This document shows, one piece after another, positions 46,163-57,315 of a stretch of DNA of 64,000 bases. A program made the position numbers and the translations under genes. Each line of letters begins with the position of its first letter. Within the stretch, counting starts at the first letter, position 1. The DNA comes from Botrytis cinerea B05.10 (taxonomy: Eukaryota > Ascomycota > Leotiomycetes > Helotiales > Sclerotiniaceae). The stretch lies in NCBI RefSeq assembly GCF_000143535.2, contig NC_037317.1, forward strand, positions 558,001-622,000, in the 5' to 3' direction. The notes beneath the pieces are model-generated. The model worked only from the letters and a program-made list of their open reading frames with translations. It was not told the DNA's origin and made no database searches.

Positions 46163-47971
46163 TCAAACTAAAGGGATGCCTAGGTAGTCATCAACACTTA
46201 CCATTTTGCATCGTTTAGCTTTGCGAGTAGAATGAGCATGTCTCGTAGCCCAACTTGTAGCAAAAGATATCAGAAATCCTATGAATCCTAGAGTTGGGAT
46301 ACTAGGTAGAAACTGATCGATTTTCAAGATGGTAGACATAATCCAAGGGAAGAGTTGAAAGCCAGTAAAGATAAGTATTAAGGAAAGTAATAAATACATC
46401 AACATCTTTTGATGCTTCGGGGTTTGTCTGAACTTCATCACACGATAGGGTTCATGAGTTTCAGTAGCCTTGTTTGCTCCCAGAGTCAACGCCCATGCAT
46501 ATCCATTATATCGATTCCCACCTGGTTGTGTGGAATCATAATTGTAGGAATCATACGTGGAGGAATTAGGACTTGGGTACATATTGCTGCCATCACCATA
46601 AAAGATGTTGTTAGCGTCACTGCCGAAGTTCTGAGTCTCATTAATGTGAAAGCTGAGTCCTGGCCCGAAAGCTGTATCTGTATAAGAATCGTCTGAAAAT
46701 ATTGTGGGTATATCGAGTCCAGTATAGGAATAGGATGTTCTAGGCGGAGGTTCGGGTGGATATTGACCAGTTCGTATATAGTTTCCACATATGAATAATT
46801 TCACTATACCACCACAGCCACAAGTGTAAGAGGCAGTTACAGAGAAGCATCGAGTGCAAATACATCTAAAACAAGGATCAATGCGGGTGAACTCGAAGTG
46901 GCTGGCTTCAAAATGTGCTTGTAAAGATCTTTCATCAAAGTAGGAATGCTGACACTCGCCATCAAGGAAGTAGCATTTATAAGTCGAACGATCCCAGACG
47001 CCAAGAGGAAATTGACTACCATGTTGGAAGGGGGAATAGTGCATTGCAGCACGGGTCTCAAGACTCATGGGGTCCGGTAAGCTGTTTTCATTTTGGCTTT
47101 GCGTAGCCTCCAGATCAATTATGGGCGAAAGGATCAAATCGTGATCGAGGGATATATCGGGCGCAACATCAAACTTCTCACCAATACCCTGTAGTTCATA
47201 TTGTACTTGTGAAGTGATTGGTGTAGCTTGTCCAGAAGGGGTGTTTGCAGTTTGAGAATCGTTAATAGGGGAAGTCGAGTTGTAACGCTGTGAGTTGAAT
47301 TCTTGTTTGCAAGAACTTGATTGGAGGGCATGGTCTAGGCTTTCGATGTCATGATGTTCTAAAGGGCACTAGAAAGAACAATTAGACAAAGTATCAACAG
47401 GAAGGGGGCTGCTACCACATACTTTGACATTACGTTCTCTACATTTATCGCAAGCCCCTAAATGTCGGATTAAGGCCGTTTTGGCTTTCGCCACAGGGCC
47501 AAACCTTTTCCTTTTCCGTTGTGACACTGGGTTGCCTTGATAAGAGATTGCTTTGTTCTTTGCTACAGATTTGACCGAATGCTGACTGCCGGTCTCGAAT
47601 GATATCACCGAAGACCAATCCGAAGGGGCTGCATCAAACGAATATGCAGTTTTAGAATGAGATGATCGAGAGGCATTGGTGAGAGGTCCAGGAGCACCGA
47701 ATGACACATTGCTACTTGGCGATGCTGCGTTAGGTTCTGGGGAGCGTAGCGCCAATCCTTCTTTCATCCGGAACTTGCTATATAGCTTTAAAGCACTTTG
47801 GAATTTCTCCGGAGATATAGGCTTCTTTTCGACGCTGGCAGTATACGGAGATGAAGAGGAGGATGATGTCTGGCTTGATGAGGTGTTTACCGATATTCCT
47901 TGTCGACGAGATCGAGGCCCAGACGAAGGTGGCCGCAAATATGGATGTGATGATAATCTTCCATGAAACAT
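46163..47971 (-). CDS. Half zinc-cluster protein with C-terminal membrane segments
   Basis: Two exons, 47971-47423 and 47368-46163, encode about 584 residues. A Ser-rich N terminus leads to a basic patch (QRKRKRFGPVAKAKTALIRH), then GACDKCRERNVKCP. This is CX2CX6C, the first half of a fungal Zn2Cys6 cluster; the third Cys is supplied by exon 2. No second CX2CX6C follows. Further on is a C2H2-like stretch (CQHSYFDERSLQAHFEASH) and a Cys-rich patch (CFRCICTRCFSVTASYTCGC). Near the C terminus are two hydrophobic segments (MLMYLLLSLILIFTGFQLF; PTLGFIGFLISFATSW), then basic residues. I recognise no characterised family. A membrane-tethered regulator is an inference. I chose MFHGRLSSHPYLRP as the start; the frame stays open 103 codons further upstream in likely leader sequence. 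Confidence 0.75.
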
Positions 47972-49094
47972 GTTTGTAGGCTGATCTGGACTAAGTGTTT
48001 TCAACAGTTGGTTGTGACTCTTAGGTGGTAAATGTTGAATTGAAGTAAGACTGAAGCCTAAAAGATTGGATCGGAAAAGGTACAGAACAGAACAGAACAG
48101 GACACAAGGATATTCCTGTGCTAGTAACCCGTATATTATGAAGAAGTCACCAAACAATGAATGAAGAAATTGACAGAAGACAGTTGCCAATTGAAAAAAA
48201 TATATCTTTACACGGCCGGTGATAGAAGGGGGAGGGGGTGCATGCTTGATATGTATTCGGCGTGAGATGAGGCTGGCCACAGTTTATCCAGCGCCCCAAG
48301 CATGCTAAACGAGCCTATCCACTGCAGGGATTTCGGTGAGGTATGTGACGTTAACGCCAGTAAGTGAAGAGTATATTGGCATTGAACATGAAGAAATTGA
48401 CACGAATCAATCAAATGATGTTGATGTTTGGAAAACAATGGGACTAGCTGCCAAGGGACGGTGAAAGCTTGCTTCACAAATGAAGGCGGTGCAAGTGACG
48501 ACTTGCTCGTTCTGATTACTAGCGAAATTGGAGTGGAGATAAGATGTTCTGGAAGTGTGGCTGATTCAACCTGTACTTTGAGAGACAAGGTATATTCTGC
48601 CATCATTGGAAACACGGTACTTATTTAATACACCAAAAAACCTCCTATTACAATTCAACCGTAAGATAGCTAATAAGTCTCAATCCGATTCCTAGGTACG
48701 AGGCAGGATCACGATACCCGATACATGTAGCGTTTATTCAAACGAAAAGCGGCGACAACTACTTGTGTGGCGAAGTAATTTGTTATTTTGTGGAGGAGAC
48801 ACGACTGTGCAGTTTGAAACGTAGAAGGCTGCCCTATCAACGCCCTTAAAGCAACAGTGCCCAAGAGTTCCCAGGTCATACGAGCTTTTGCTACCTCCTC
48901 GGTTCGTCACGCACTGGAGGTAACCTCGTGAATGCGGTTGGCAGATAGAAGCTCATAGCTTTAAAAAGAGTATTCTCATTTGACAATCGGCGTTTGACGT
49001 CAGGACGAAATGGCTACTCCATGGGTTCATTAGATAAGTAGATAGTCTTAAAAGTCTGGTGGGGCAAGAGATAAGGCACAGATAACACGGTTCT
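47972..49094. other. Intergenic, no gene seen
   Basis: Promoter of the zinc-cluster gene and 3' side of the Mte1-like gene. It contains a CAGAA repeat near 48087-48100. No supported frame. Confidence 0.55.
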
Positions 49095-51923
49095 TCACGA
49101 CTGCTGTATGGGAGGCCTCCACGACCCAAACAAATCAAAGGATTCTCTGCTCCATGGCCCTTTGACGCCTCTTTCATTCCCTGAATTCCCTGAACTGTCG
49201 TTCGTAGTGTTCCTCCCGCGGCCGTTCCTGGAGGCCTCGGAAGCGGGAGGACCCATTTGATTGACAGGTGGAGATAGTGCGTGTAGGGTTCTCTTGGCAG
49301 TCTTTTGAATTGACATTCCACGAGTTGCGGGGTTAATGAGTCTAGGCCGTGAAGGGCCCTGATCCCCAGAAGTGGAGGCCTCTGCAGTACGATTTTGTGT
49401 TTCTTTCTCTACTATCTGATTTGCCGATACGAATCCACTGGTTTCATCATTTCTTGTTTCTTCGACGGAAAAAATGGCTGGAATTGAGCTTGGTGATTGC
49501 TTGATTTCGACATTGGGAGATTGTGCCGCTGTAAGGAGAGCCGCAGTTTGGTCAATCAGGCTGGAATTCGTCTTGACCGGGGACCTCTCCACTTGATGCT
49601 GATTTTGTGTCGGTACTAGTTTGGTCATGAAGCGGCCAGTCGCATTGAAAGTAGAACCATTAGATGTCATGCCTACTAAAATCTTATCCGAGTCGATCAC
49701 GTTCGAGCGCATTCCAAGTGCAACAGCAGCGTTTGGTGCCAAAACATTGGAATCATTTTTGCTCGTAATATCGGAATTGGGATGCGTCGCAGTTTCTGGA
49801 ACCGCCAAGTTGTGTTGAAGGGCGCATGACGCAGAGGTTATCTTTTCTGCTGGGCGCGATGTTATAATAGAATCGTTATCGGGTGGATTAGGTTTGTAGA
49901 TACAGTTAGAAATTGCTGTCGTATTATTTGCTGTAACTAAAGGTGACACATTGGATCCTAAACGCGTCTCGGCATTTTCAGTTATTGAGACTTGATCCAA
50001 AGCAGCGCCCTTATGCAGGCCAGTAGAATTTCTGGGTTGCTTCCGGGTAGTTTTTGACGTCTCGGGTAGATACTCGGGTGATGTTTGTAACATAGGTTCA
50101 CGATCTTGAGTTGTCTGTTCGGTCACCCAAGAAATCTTCTTTTTCAAGGCCGAAAGATGCTCTAAGCCAGACTGTCCGGATGTCTCTTTGGTGTTCTTTG
50201 AGTGAGATTTTTGTTTAATTACTGAACATTCTCGATCTTCTCTCGTAGCTGACGCGACCATGGGTATAGATTTCTGAGCCTCTGGCGGACGAGTACGACA
50301 CAGAATCGCATCTATTGTTGGATGATCGATGCCAATGTTTCCCGGAGAGAACGGAGGCTCTTCGAGATCACTAAATCTTAGACCACCCGGAAATTCTGAC
50401 ATTTGTGGTCCATCAATTCGATCTTCATTTACCGAATTGTTACCTGCATCAATATCAATCGACGGCCTGCGAGGCGAAGATGACCTCACTGCTGGCAAGA
50501 CAGCGTCTAGCTCGGTGGATCTGGTGGCCTCTTTTTCTAGTGTCAATTGGACGGATTGGGTGCTAGAAGATGGTATCGCTGGATGAATCATGGAATCTAA
50601 CTTTATTGATCCGCTGGCTCCCTGTAATGGAGAAGGCCGAGGGCTGAGTTGATCCATACACAGCAACATCTTATTGCGTGGGCGAGACTTGATACGTAGA
50701 GACGAGTGAGATCTTTCCTGTGGCTTGTTCAGTTGCGAAGCATTTTTATGAGACTCTTGCCTTGTACTTGGTACTTTTGCTACTGGTTTAGGTACTGGTG
50801 TGATTTCTGATGGCGGGGATGATAATCGCGCTGTCTGCTCAGATATTTTGGGTACAAATATCTTCTCCCGGGCAAATTCTCTCGGCTTTGTCACTATAAC
50901 TGGGCGGTCATCTTCATCAGAGCTTGTATCCATTGACAAGTCGATTGTTTTCGGTTGGTTCTTCTGCATGACTACATTTCTTTCTATATTTCTGGGCGTA
51001 GCTTCGCGAAACGACGAAAGCGACAGAGATGCTCCAGTAAGGTTGCTAGCATATCCACTTTTTTCGGGCTTATCTCTCTTTCTTGCTTGTATTCGACTTT
51101 TAGAGGAATTCACATCCCTAGTGGTGTGGTCTGCCAAACCCTGTCTTCCGTTTGACAAGATGTCTTCATTATGGTCCCCGTTTTTTTTGGTATCGTTAAT
51201 ATCTGGTCGCTGGACTGTCTTTAGCTTTAAAGAATCATATCGTATAGGTCCCGTTCTCGATGGTGTTGGCGTGAATGACAAAGTAGCCCCCATAAGATTT
51301 TGCGCAAATCCATTTTTGGGTGGCGGCTCATTTGCCTTTCTTCTTTTTGTAGGCCTAGGGCTTTCGGCTTCGCTAGCATTTCTAGCGTTTAATATCTGCC
51401 GTTGTTCGAATGGAGATGTTTTTGACACAAGTGCCTTTCCATAATGACCGGAAGGTGTGCCGAGTATAGAGTTGAGTGGTTTCGGCTTTAGATGAGCTGC
51501 AGCAATAGTTTGCGACCGAATAACAGATGCTGAGGATCGTGCTGGTGATGAGTCTCCATTTCTTGCAATAAATCTCTCCTCCCTCTCTCTAACTCTCTTA
51601 TCGATGAGTTCGGTAAGATCTTGGTCCTTCTTCTCTATGAATTCCGATACTTCGACTAATATTCCATTTCTTTCCAACTCCAACTCGGCCCCTTCATCAA
51701 GTGGTGCTTTTTCGCGCCAATGTGCATCTCCTACTAAATTTGATCTTTCGTCAAACACCATGACACGCTTATTGAAAGTGTGATATTTGAGTCGGCCATC
51801 TTGCCAACGCTTCTGTTTTCGACGGGTATCAGCTGTATAGAGGCAACGAAATTCGAGGACTGGAGCTGTATTTTGATCTTGGGGGACGTCCATAGACATG
51901 GCAATACTGGCGGAGGCCGTCAT
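49095..51923 (-). CDS. mte1: Mte1/Dbl2/ZGRF1-type DNA repair protein (DUF2439)
   Basis: A single exon of 942 codons. Residues of roughly 20-110 form the DUF2439 (ZGRF1 N-terminal) domain: VLEFRCLYTADTRRKQKRWQ, DGRLKYHTFNKRVMVFDE and LERNGILVEVSEFIEKKD. In yeasts this domain defines Mte1/Dbl2, nuclear proteins that bind D-loops and control the Mph1/FANCM-type helicase in recombination and at telomeres (family knowledge). A phosphorylation-prone, low-complexity region follows. It holds two copies of a short motif (GFAQNLMGATLSF and GYASNLTGASLSL), each after a Lys-rich segment. The C terminus ends GPWSRESFDLFGSWRPP, a conserved-looking tail. Many SP/TP sites suggest kinase control. There is no helicase domain, unlike human ZGRF1. 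It is divergent from the cutinase-like gene. Confidence 0.85.
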   Translation of the reverse strand: MTASASIAMSMDVPQDQNTAPVLEFRCLYTADTRRKQKRWQDGRLKYHTFNKRVMVFDERSNLVGDAHWREKAPLDEGAELELERNGILVEVSEFIEKKDQDLTELIDKRVREREERFIARNGDSSPARSSASVIRSQTIAAAHLKPKPLNSILGTPSGHYGKALVSKTSPFEQRQILNARNASEAESPRPTKRRKANEPPPKNGFAQNLMGATLSFTPTPSRTGPIRYDSLKLKTVQRPDINDTKKNGDHNEDILSNGRQGLADHTTRDVNSSKSRIQARKRDKPEKSGYASNLTGASLSLSSFREATPRNIERNVVMQKNQPKTIDLSMDTSSDEDDRPVIVTKPREFAREKIFVPKISEQTARLSSPPSEITPVPKPVAKVPSTRQESHKNASQLNKPQERSHSSLRIKSRPRNKMLLCMDQLSPRPSPLQGASGSIKLDSMIHPAIPSSSTQSVQLTLEKEATRSTELDAVLPAVRSSSPRRPSIDIDAGNNSVNEDRIDGPQMSEFPGGLRFSDLEEPPFSPGNIGIDHPTIDAILCRTRPPEAQKSIPMVASATREDRECSVIKQKSHSKNTKETSGQSGLEHLSALKKKISWVTEQTTQDREPMLQTSPEYLPETSKTTRKQPRNSTGLHKGAALDQVSITENAETRLGSNVSPLVTANNTTAISNCIYKPNPPDNDSIITSRPAEKITSASCALQHNLAVPETATHPNSDITSKNDSNVLAPNAAVALGMRSNVIDSDKILVGMTSNGSTFNATGRFMTKLVPTQNQHQVERSPVKTNSSLIDQTAALLTAAQSPNVEIKQSPSSIPAIFSVEETRNDETSGFVSANQIVEKETQNRTAEASTSGDQGPSRPRLINPATRGMSIQKTAKRTLHALSPPVNQMGPPASEASRNGRGRNTTNDSSGNSGNERGVKGPWSRESFDLFGSWRPPIQQS

Positions 51924-52648
51924 TTTTAAAGTATTGAGAATAATCGATATGACTCATAGCGCCGAGGGCATGTCAAGCGGCAGGCATATTTCAGGGGAAA
52001 AGTCGCTGTCGTGCCTGAAAATCAATCTTTGGATTTCGCTGTTTCCTTACGTGACGCGAAACCTAGCAATGATACTCTGATCTAACGCGCCGACTCCCCG
52101 CTAACACGTGCTGATAACCAGAATTCACGATAACGAATCCGCTAAATGGTGTCGGTCATTGAACCAAAATTTGTAGGTATTATGACTGGTCACTAGGCGG
52201 AAATCTCAAAAATTGGAATACGTTAATAATCGAATCGGGGATATTTTACCCTAATAGTAACAATCTAAGAAGGAGAAGAGTCTATTCTAAGCTATAGCCA
52301 TATCGACATGATTAGATTGGGGGGGAACAGAAGGATGAGCAACATAAATGTTTATTAGATTTTCATCGTTCAAGATTGAATTGAATGATGAAGTCTGAGA
52401 ATTTCAAACTTAGTTGAGCTCGGGGTGAAAGTCAGGGGCTTCCCCCTGATGATATCTTCATTTCGGGACCGAGTTCTCAGACCCTGCGGACTATCTACGC
52501 AATCATTATATTGCTACGCGTTTCAACATATCCAATGATTCATATCTTAACTGCAGGGGGGATGCTTAAGTCTATTTAAGCTGAGAATTGAACCGGATAG
52601 AGGTGTGGTTAGTTCCTCAAAATCCTATCGTTCATCTAAACTTTCATT
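51924..52648. other. Divergent promoter region mte1 / cutinase-like gene
   Basis: 725 bp, no coding frame of note. It contains a CACGTG core near 52106 and a TATA-like element near the cutinase start. Confidence 0.55.
52573..52579 (+). promoter_or_regulatory. TATA-like box of the cutinase-like gene
   Basis: TATTTAA lies 70 bp upstream of the start codon, a plausible position for a core promoter element. This is a sequence match only. Confidence 0.3.
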
Positions 52649-53491
52649 ATGTTGACCCCTTTTGCCTCGTCGCTTGTGCTGCTCTTGCCAGCTCTGGCAA
52701 CCGCTCGCGTGGCACATCAATCTCGAGCTCTTGTCAATAGCACATCATGTGCTCCAATCCATTTGATTATCGCCCGTGGAACGACTGAGGGCTACCCTGG
52801 GACTCTCGAGAGCTTGGCCGGGTTGATAACTGATGCCAATCCAGGCACTGATTACGAAAGTGTCATCTATCCTGCTACGGACGAGACTTCCACGAACAGC
52901 TATGCTGAAGGGCTCGTGGCTGCTAAAGACCAGTTCACTGCTTATGCAGAGTCGTGTGAAGATTCGAAAATTGTCTTCCTTGCCTACTCTCAAGTACGTT
53001 GTCTTTCTAGAAGATGTTACATCTAGTCTAATTCGAATAGGGTGCTATGGTTGTTGGAGACATGCTAGCTGGTGGAGGCGGAGATGAGATTCTTGGTGCC
53101 GGAAATGGGTCACTTCCCATTAGTTCGAAAGTTGGGGACCGCATGACAGCTCTGGTTCTATATGGAGACCCAAGACACATCCCCAACGAGAGCTTTGATG
53201 TTGGGAACAACAATGTAACTGGCGTAAGTGAAGCAAACAGAGCCATGGCATATCATGACATAGGAGCCGGAAAAATGAGCGAAGAAAATACTGACCAATT
53301 CCTAGAAATATCCAAGAACTGCTTCACAAATTTCGATCCTTGAAAACCAATATGCCTCAAAGATTGCAGACTACTGCAATGTTGAGGATCCAGTATGTGC
53401 TAGCGGTACTAATCTTACAGCCCATCTTGTATATCCTCAAAATTGGGACACCACCGCTGCTGCTTGGGTTCAGACTATGCTAGAAGGATAA
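52649..53491 (+). CDS. Secreted cutinase-like alpha/beta hydrolase
   Basis: Three exons, 52649-52993, 53041-53223 and 53306-53491, encode about 237 residues. Residues 1-19 (MLTPFASSLVLLLPALATA) are a signal peptide. The fold markers of the cutinase/acetylxylan esterase family follow: IHLIIARGTTEGYPGTL, nucleophile Ser114 in AYSQG (split by intron 1), Asp204 in CNVEDPVC and His216 in TAHLVYP. Cysteines are placed as in the family. Intron 2 (GTAAGT..TTCCTAG) is needed: reading through it stops after FTNFDP and loses Asp and His. Such enzymes hydrolyse plant cutin or acetylated cell-wall polysaccharide outside the cell (family knowledge); substrate here is not decided. The usual GYSQG has Ala in the first position. 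TATA-like element 70 bp upstream. Confidence 0.88.
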
Positions 53492-54567
53492 TCGATGCCT
53501 TACTGCTTGTGTCGCGATATGCAAAACCCCAAGAAAAAACCAGAGCAAGGACGTTCGATGTAGCATATTCACTAAGCAGCCGACAAATAAACAGTCGTTG
53601 GATGGGGATAGATCCGAGAAATGGTACCCACTAGCTTATATAATGAGAACCCCCTAATCCACTAAACCATGGTTCAAAAGTATGGCGGGCCGTTCCAGAC
53701 TACTTCGTAGTATTACAAGATAGTTCATATACCATGTGTTATGATCGCTTCACTATGTTTCAACCAAAATGTTGCGAGAGTTGTGACTTTCATATGGGAT
53801 ATCTATGGACTCATTTTAGACACATGTACCTTCTAGAAAAGGAAGGAAGGATCTTTAACAAACTGCTAGTTTCATGGGTCAATTGATATATCTGACGTGA
53901 TCCAGAGACTCGTTGTCCTTGAAACAAGAAATATAGAAAGCCGCTTTTACATTCAACAGGGCTGAAATGGGGATTCTCGTTCAAAGTTTAATACGGATCA
54001 GGATACGGATTGAATATTAGTTTAGCAGTCTCAATCACTTTGGAAAAGATGCCCCTATAGACACGTACATATGTTGTTATTATCATAACGTAAACGTATC
54101 GTAATTGCATTCGTATGACTACCCAGCAGGTGAGTACTACCTGCGTACTATTATCTGGGCAGCCAAATTATGTCACTGGCGAAGTCGGGAGGCTGGTTTC
54201 CGTTTGGGGAGGCACAGGCCATTCATCTCAACCCCGCGAACCGGTTTGAGTTTCAGTACGTCTTTCTGGCGCTGCTTACCTGGGTAGTATTTCCAAATCA
54301 AATCCTACAATACAACCAACTCCCAGGAAAATCATTATTAGAAACACTCGCTCTACTAAACTTTCTTTAACGGGGCTGTGTTGTTTGAACTTTGGAGATC
54401 TTATCAATTGATTTATTGACAGCTGTCCCTACTACTGCGAGGTATCAACATTCAACATCTCAACCTGAAAACCAACTACGTGGAACTCATTCGTTTCTCT
54501 ATCTTGTGGGGATAAGTGGCACATATTGACTGTTACTATCTAATTGACACATTCTTTCATAACCAAA
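53492..54567. other. Intergenic, no gene seen
   Basis: Between the cutinase-like and BAR-SH3 genes. AT-rich with only small frames. Likely 3' UTR on the left and promoter on the right. Confidence 0.55.
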
Positions 54568-56306
54568 ATGAATTCTATGCACCGGCAGATTGGCAAGATC
54601 AGGCATAAAGGGCCTGGAGATACTGCTAAAGTATCTGTACTGCTGAGCGATTACGAAGATGCGAATAAGATGCTCAATATGGTAAATTGCCTGAACATCG
54701 CGCCATTTGCTACCGCCATAGAGGACATTACTGATATACCTAAACAGATAATAGAAGCTTCCAAAGCATGGAGAGACGCATGGGTGTCTATACTTTCCTC
54801 TCAATTAAATACAGCTTTAAGTTTCGAGGAGTTATATCAGCCCATTGTAGGCACCAGCGATGCTCATCGAGACAATCCGGCTGTTACCCCTCGCCTACAA
54901 ATGGATCGAACTATCAAATTGAAGGATACATATACGGAACTAAAAACTGATTTATTGGAAGAAGTTATGATGATGGATACTCGAGTTACAAAACCGGCTA
55001 CGGAAGCAAAGGACTTTCTACAACCCATTCGAAAGACGATCAAGAAGCGAGAAAACAAAAGGTTAGACTGGGAGAGATATATAGATAAGGTCAATAAAGG
55101 GTCTGCGAAGATGAAGAGGACTGATCGAGAGAACGCTGCTTTGGCAAAGGCTGAAGAGGAACAAGGCAGGGCAGCAGAGGTTGGTTCCTAAATACCCCTT
55201 TCATCGCCGGAGGGACAGCTTTTTTGAGGCTTCGAATCTGCATCTACACTACACCATTATAACATCAACACTTAAGAATGGATCCTCAAGAGAATTGTCC
55301 CTCCCGGCGGTGACAGGGACATCGTCAACAGATGAGAGTAGTACTAATTGATATCCAGGCATTCAAAGATGCAGACGCTCACCTCCGAGAAACATTACCG
55401 CCTGTGATCGCTGCAGCTTTCTCCATCCTCCCACATTTACTCGCCGTACAAATCATGATCCAGAATACGCTCCTCGCCCAATACTACACAGCGCTACACA
55501 ACTACTGCGAAGATGTAGGCCTGCCTTCTCCTCCACCTCCAATGGAAGACGTCATCGCAGTCTGGAATCAAGACTATCAACCCATAAAACAAGAAGTCGA
55601 ACTCATAGATTGTGTCCGCCGCGGCAAAGCCGTTCATCAACCCATGAACATCGGCGAAGAAAATGCAAATCCAAGCTCAAGTTCAAAATCTATAACTGGT
55701 CTCAATGTCCGTAATGGATTTTCCCGTCGTCCCTCGAACCAATCTATGAGCACAAACCGCGACCCCTCTCCAAATCCAAGCATCTCAACCACATATTCCG
55801 ACGCGCGATCTCCTAGGCCCGATCGTCCACCTCCTATTCGCTCCGCTTCTCGTCCTCGTATTCCCTCAACCCAACACACAGTCCCCGTTTTCTCGCCCCC
55901 TACAACCTCGGATAACGACTACAACGAACCCCTTCAAACCCCCACTCCCAGCGACTATTCCAACCATCTCACACCTGTCTCCACGCATTCCTCCTCTTAT
56001 GCTCCCGCAGGCCCAGCTCTGGATTATTTCCAGCGCGGGTCGACCAACGAAGGCGTAGCAGTCAATTCCGCAATCGGAAAGAAGAAACCTCCTCCCCCTC
56101 CCCCAAAGAGACTGGGTTCTTCTCATGGAGGCGTTTTTGTGGTAGCGCTCTATGATTTCGAGGGCCAAGGAGAAGGGGACTTGAGTTTCAAAGAGGGTGA
56201 TAAGATTAGGGTTACAAAGAAAACAGGCAGTACGGACGATTGGTGGGATGGAGAGTTGAGGGGGGTGAAAGGGAGCTTTCCAGCCAATTATTGTAAGAAT
56301 GCTTAG
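54568..56306 (+). CDS. BAR-SH3 domain protein (amphiphysin/Rvs167-Hob1 type)
   Basis: Two exons, 54568-55179 and 55359-56306, encode about 519 residues. Residues of about 1-260 form a BAR domain (MNSMHRQIGKIRHKGPGDTA, KPATEAKDFLQPIRKTIKKR, TLPPVIAAAFSILPHLLAVQ). The intron joins EEEQGRAAE to AFKDADAHLRE inside a BAR helix. The middle (about 280-440) is Ser/Pro-rich with RPSNQSMS and PRPDRPPPIRS, then a polyproline KKKPPPPPPKR. The C-terminal SH3 domain is at about 461-519 (VALYDFEGQGEGDLSFKEGD, DWWDGELRGVKGSFPANYC). Such proteins bend membranes at endocytic sites and bind actin-patch partners through SH3 (family knowledge). The start is the ATG of MNSMHRQ, eight codons inside a longer frame. 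The 179-nt intron holds an inverted repeat. Confidence 0.9.
55205..55309 (+). repeat. Inverted repeat inside the BAR-SH3 intron
   Basis: CGCCGGAGGGACA (55205-55217) pairs with TGTCCCTCCCGGCG (55296-55309) with a single bulged C. Both arms lie inside the intron 55180-55358. Confidence 0.6.
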
Positions 56307-57315
56307 ATGGCTTGAAAGGGAAAGGGGAGTAAATATTCGGGCTGAGTAGCTGGAGCGCGTGGGATTTATGGTGAGAACCGCCTGAAAGAACGGCGGTATG
56401 CTTGCTATATGCTATATTCTGAGAGAAGCAAGTATCTACCAACCTAGCTCAAAAATATACGGGCGGTGTTCGGTCTCCTGGATGGATGAAATGGATGGAC
56501 AAATCGATTCAATAAACTTTTCTAAACTACCTACCTATATATACTATTAATGATCACTACACTTTGACGACAATGAATGAGAATGAATTTCGAGAGAGTT
56601 TACAATAGAATGGGACGTTTAGTCATCACATACATCTACATCCAAATGGTGAAGAAACCATGCTCCCGAAACAAGGCAGGAGGAAAAGAGTTTAATTCAA
56701 AGGGTATACTATGCTTTCGCTATGCTCATTCGTTCGCCATGCCTGCGATACCTGTAATGCCATGCTATGCCCAAATTCCCACAGGTATATCCGAATACGC
56801 TGCAGTACGCTACGCTATTTTATGCTATGCTATGCTATATCTATAATGTCTGCACCACCATTTAAATGTGAATGCGAGAACTGTCGAATCAAGTGTTTTG
56901 TGCCATTGACAAAAGAAATCTTGTAAAAGGGGGGTATCTTTCCATTCCATGCGATCATTCATATAAGTATCTTCCTGCTGCAACCATACTAGGCTTCCTG
57001 TCCACTCTGTACGGCCGTGCTGTATTATTCGTCATCTGCTGATGGGGCTTGAGAGTTGAGTTTGATGCGGTTTTTCCATCCGTCTAATCTTGGGGTTCTG
57101 GTTCGAGTTCGGACTCCATCAGATGAATCCCATGCAGCCGCCAAGACATCCAACTTCGCCAAATGAGAGAAATAAGGGGCAATTTCCAATTTTGAAGCTC
57201 CTGAAATCATACCATCTGACCATGCAAATGTAAATTCGATCTTAATATCTGATTCCAGTAGGAAGAGAAGAGCAAACAGAAATATCTTATCCACTGTTAA
57301 AATCCGACGATAAAA
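56307..57315. other. Convergent 3' region with a pentanucleotide repeat
   Basis: Lies between the 3' ends of the BAR-SH3 and coiled-coil protein genes. It holds CTATG/CTACG repeats at 56804-56840. A 90-codon minus-strand frame at 57294-57025 shows no family features and is not called. Confidence 0.5.
56804..56840. repeat. CTATG/CTACG pentanucleotide repeat
   Basis: ACGCTACGCTATTT followed by TATGCTATGCTATGCTAT. It resembles the tract at 14161-14190. Confidence 0.75.

Noticed and set aside
47972..48280. N-terminal extension of the zinc-cluster protein
   Set aside because: The open frame continues upstream, but the translation is hydrophobic and leader-like. The ATG at 47971 fits better. RNA ends would decide.
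57025..57294. 90-codon minus-strand frame near the coiled-coil protein gene
   Set aside because: It is short, featureless and in a 3' region, and it has no clean splice link to the neighbouring gene.
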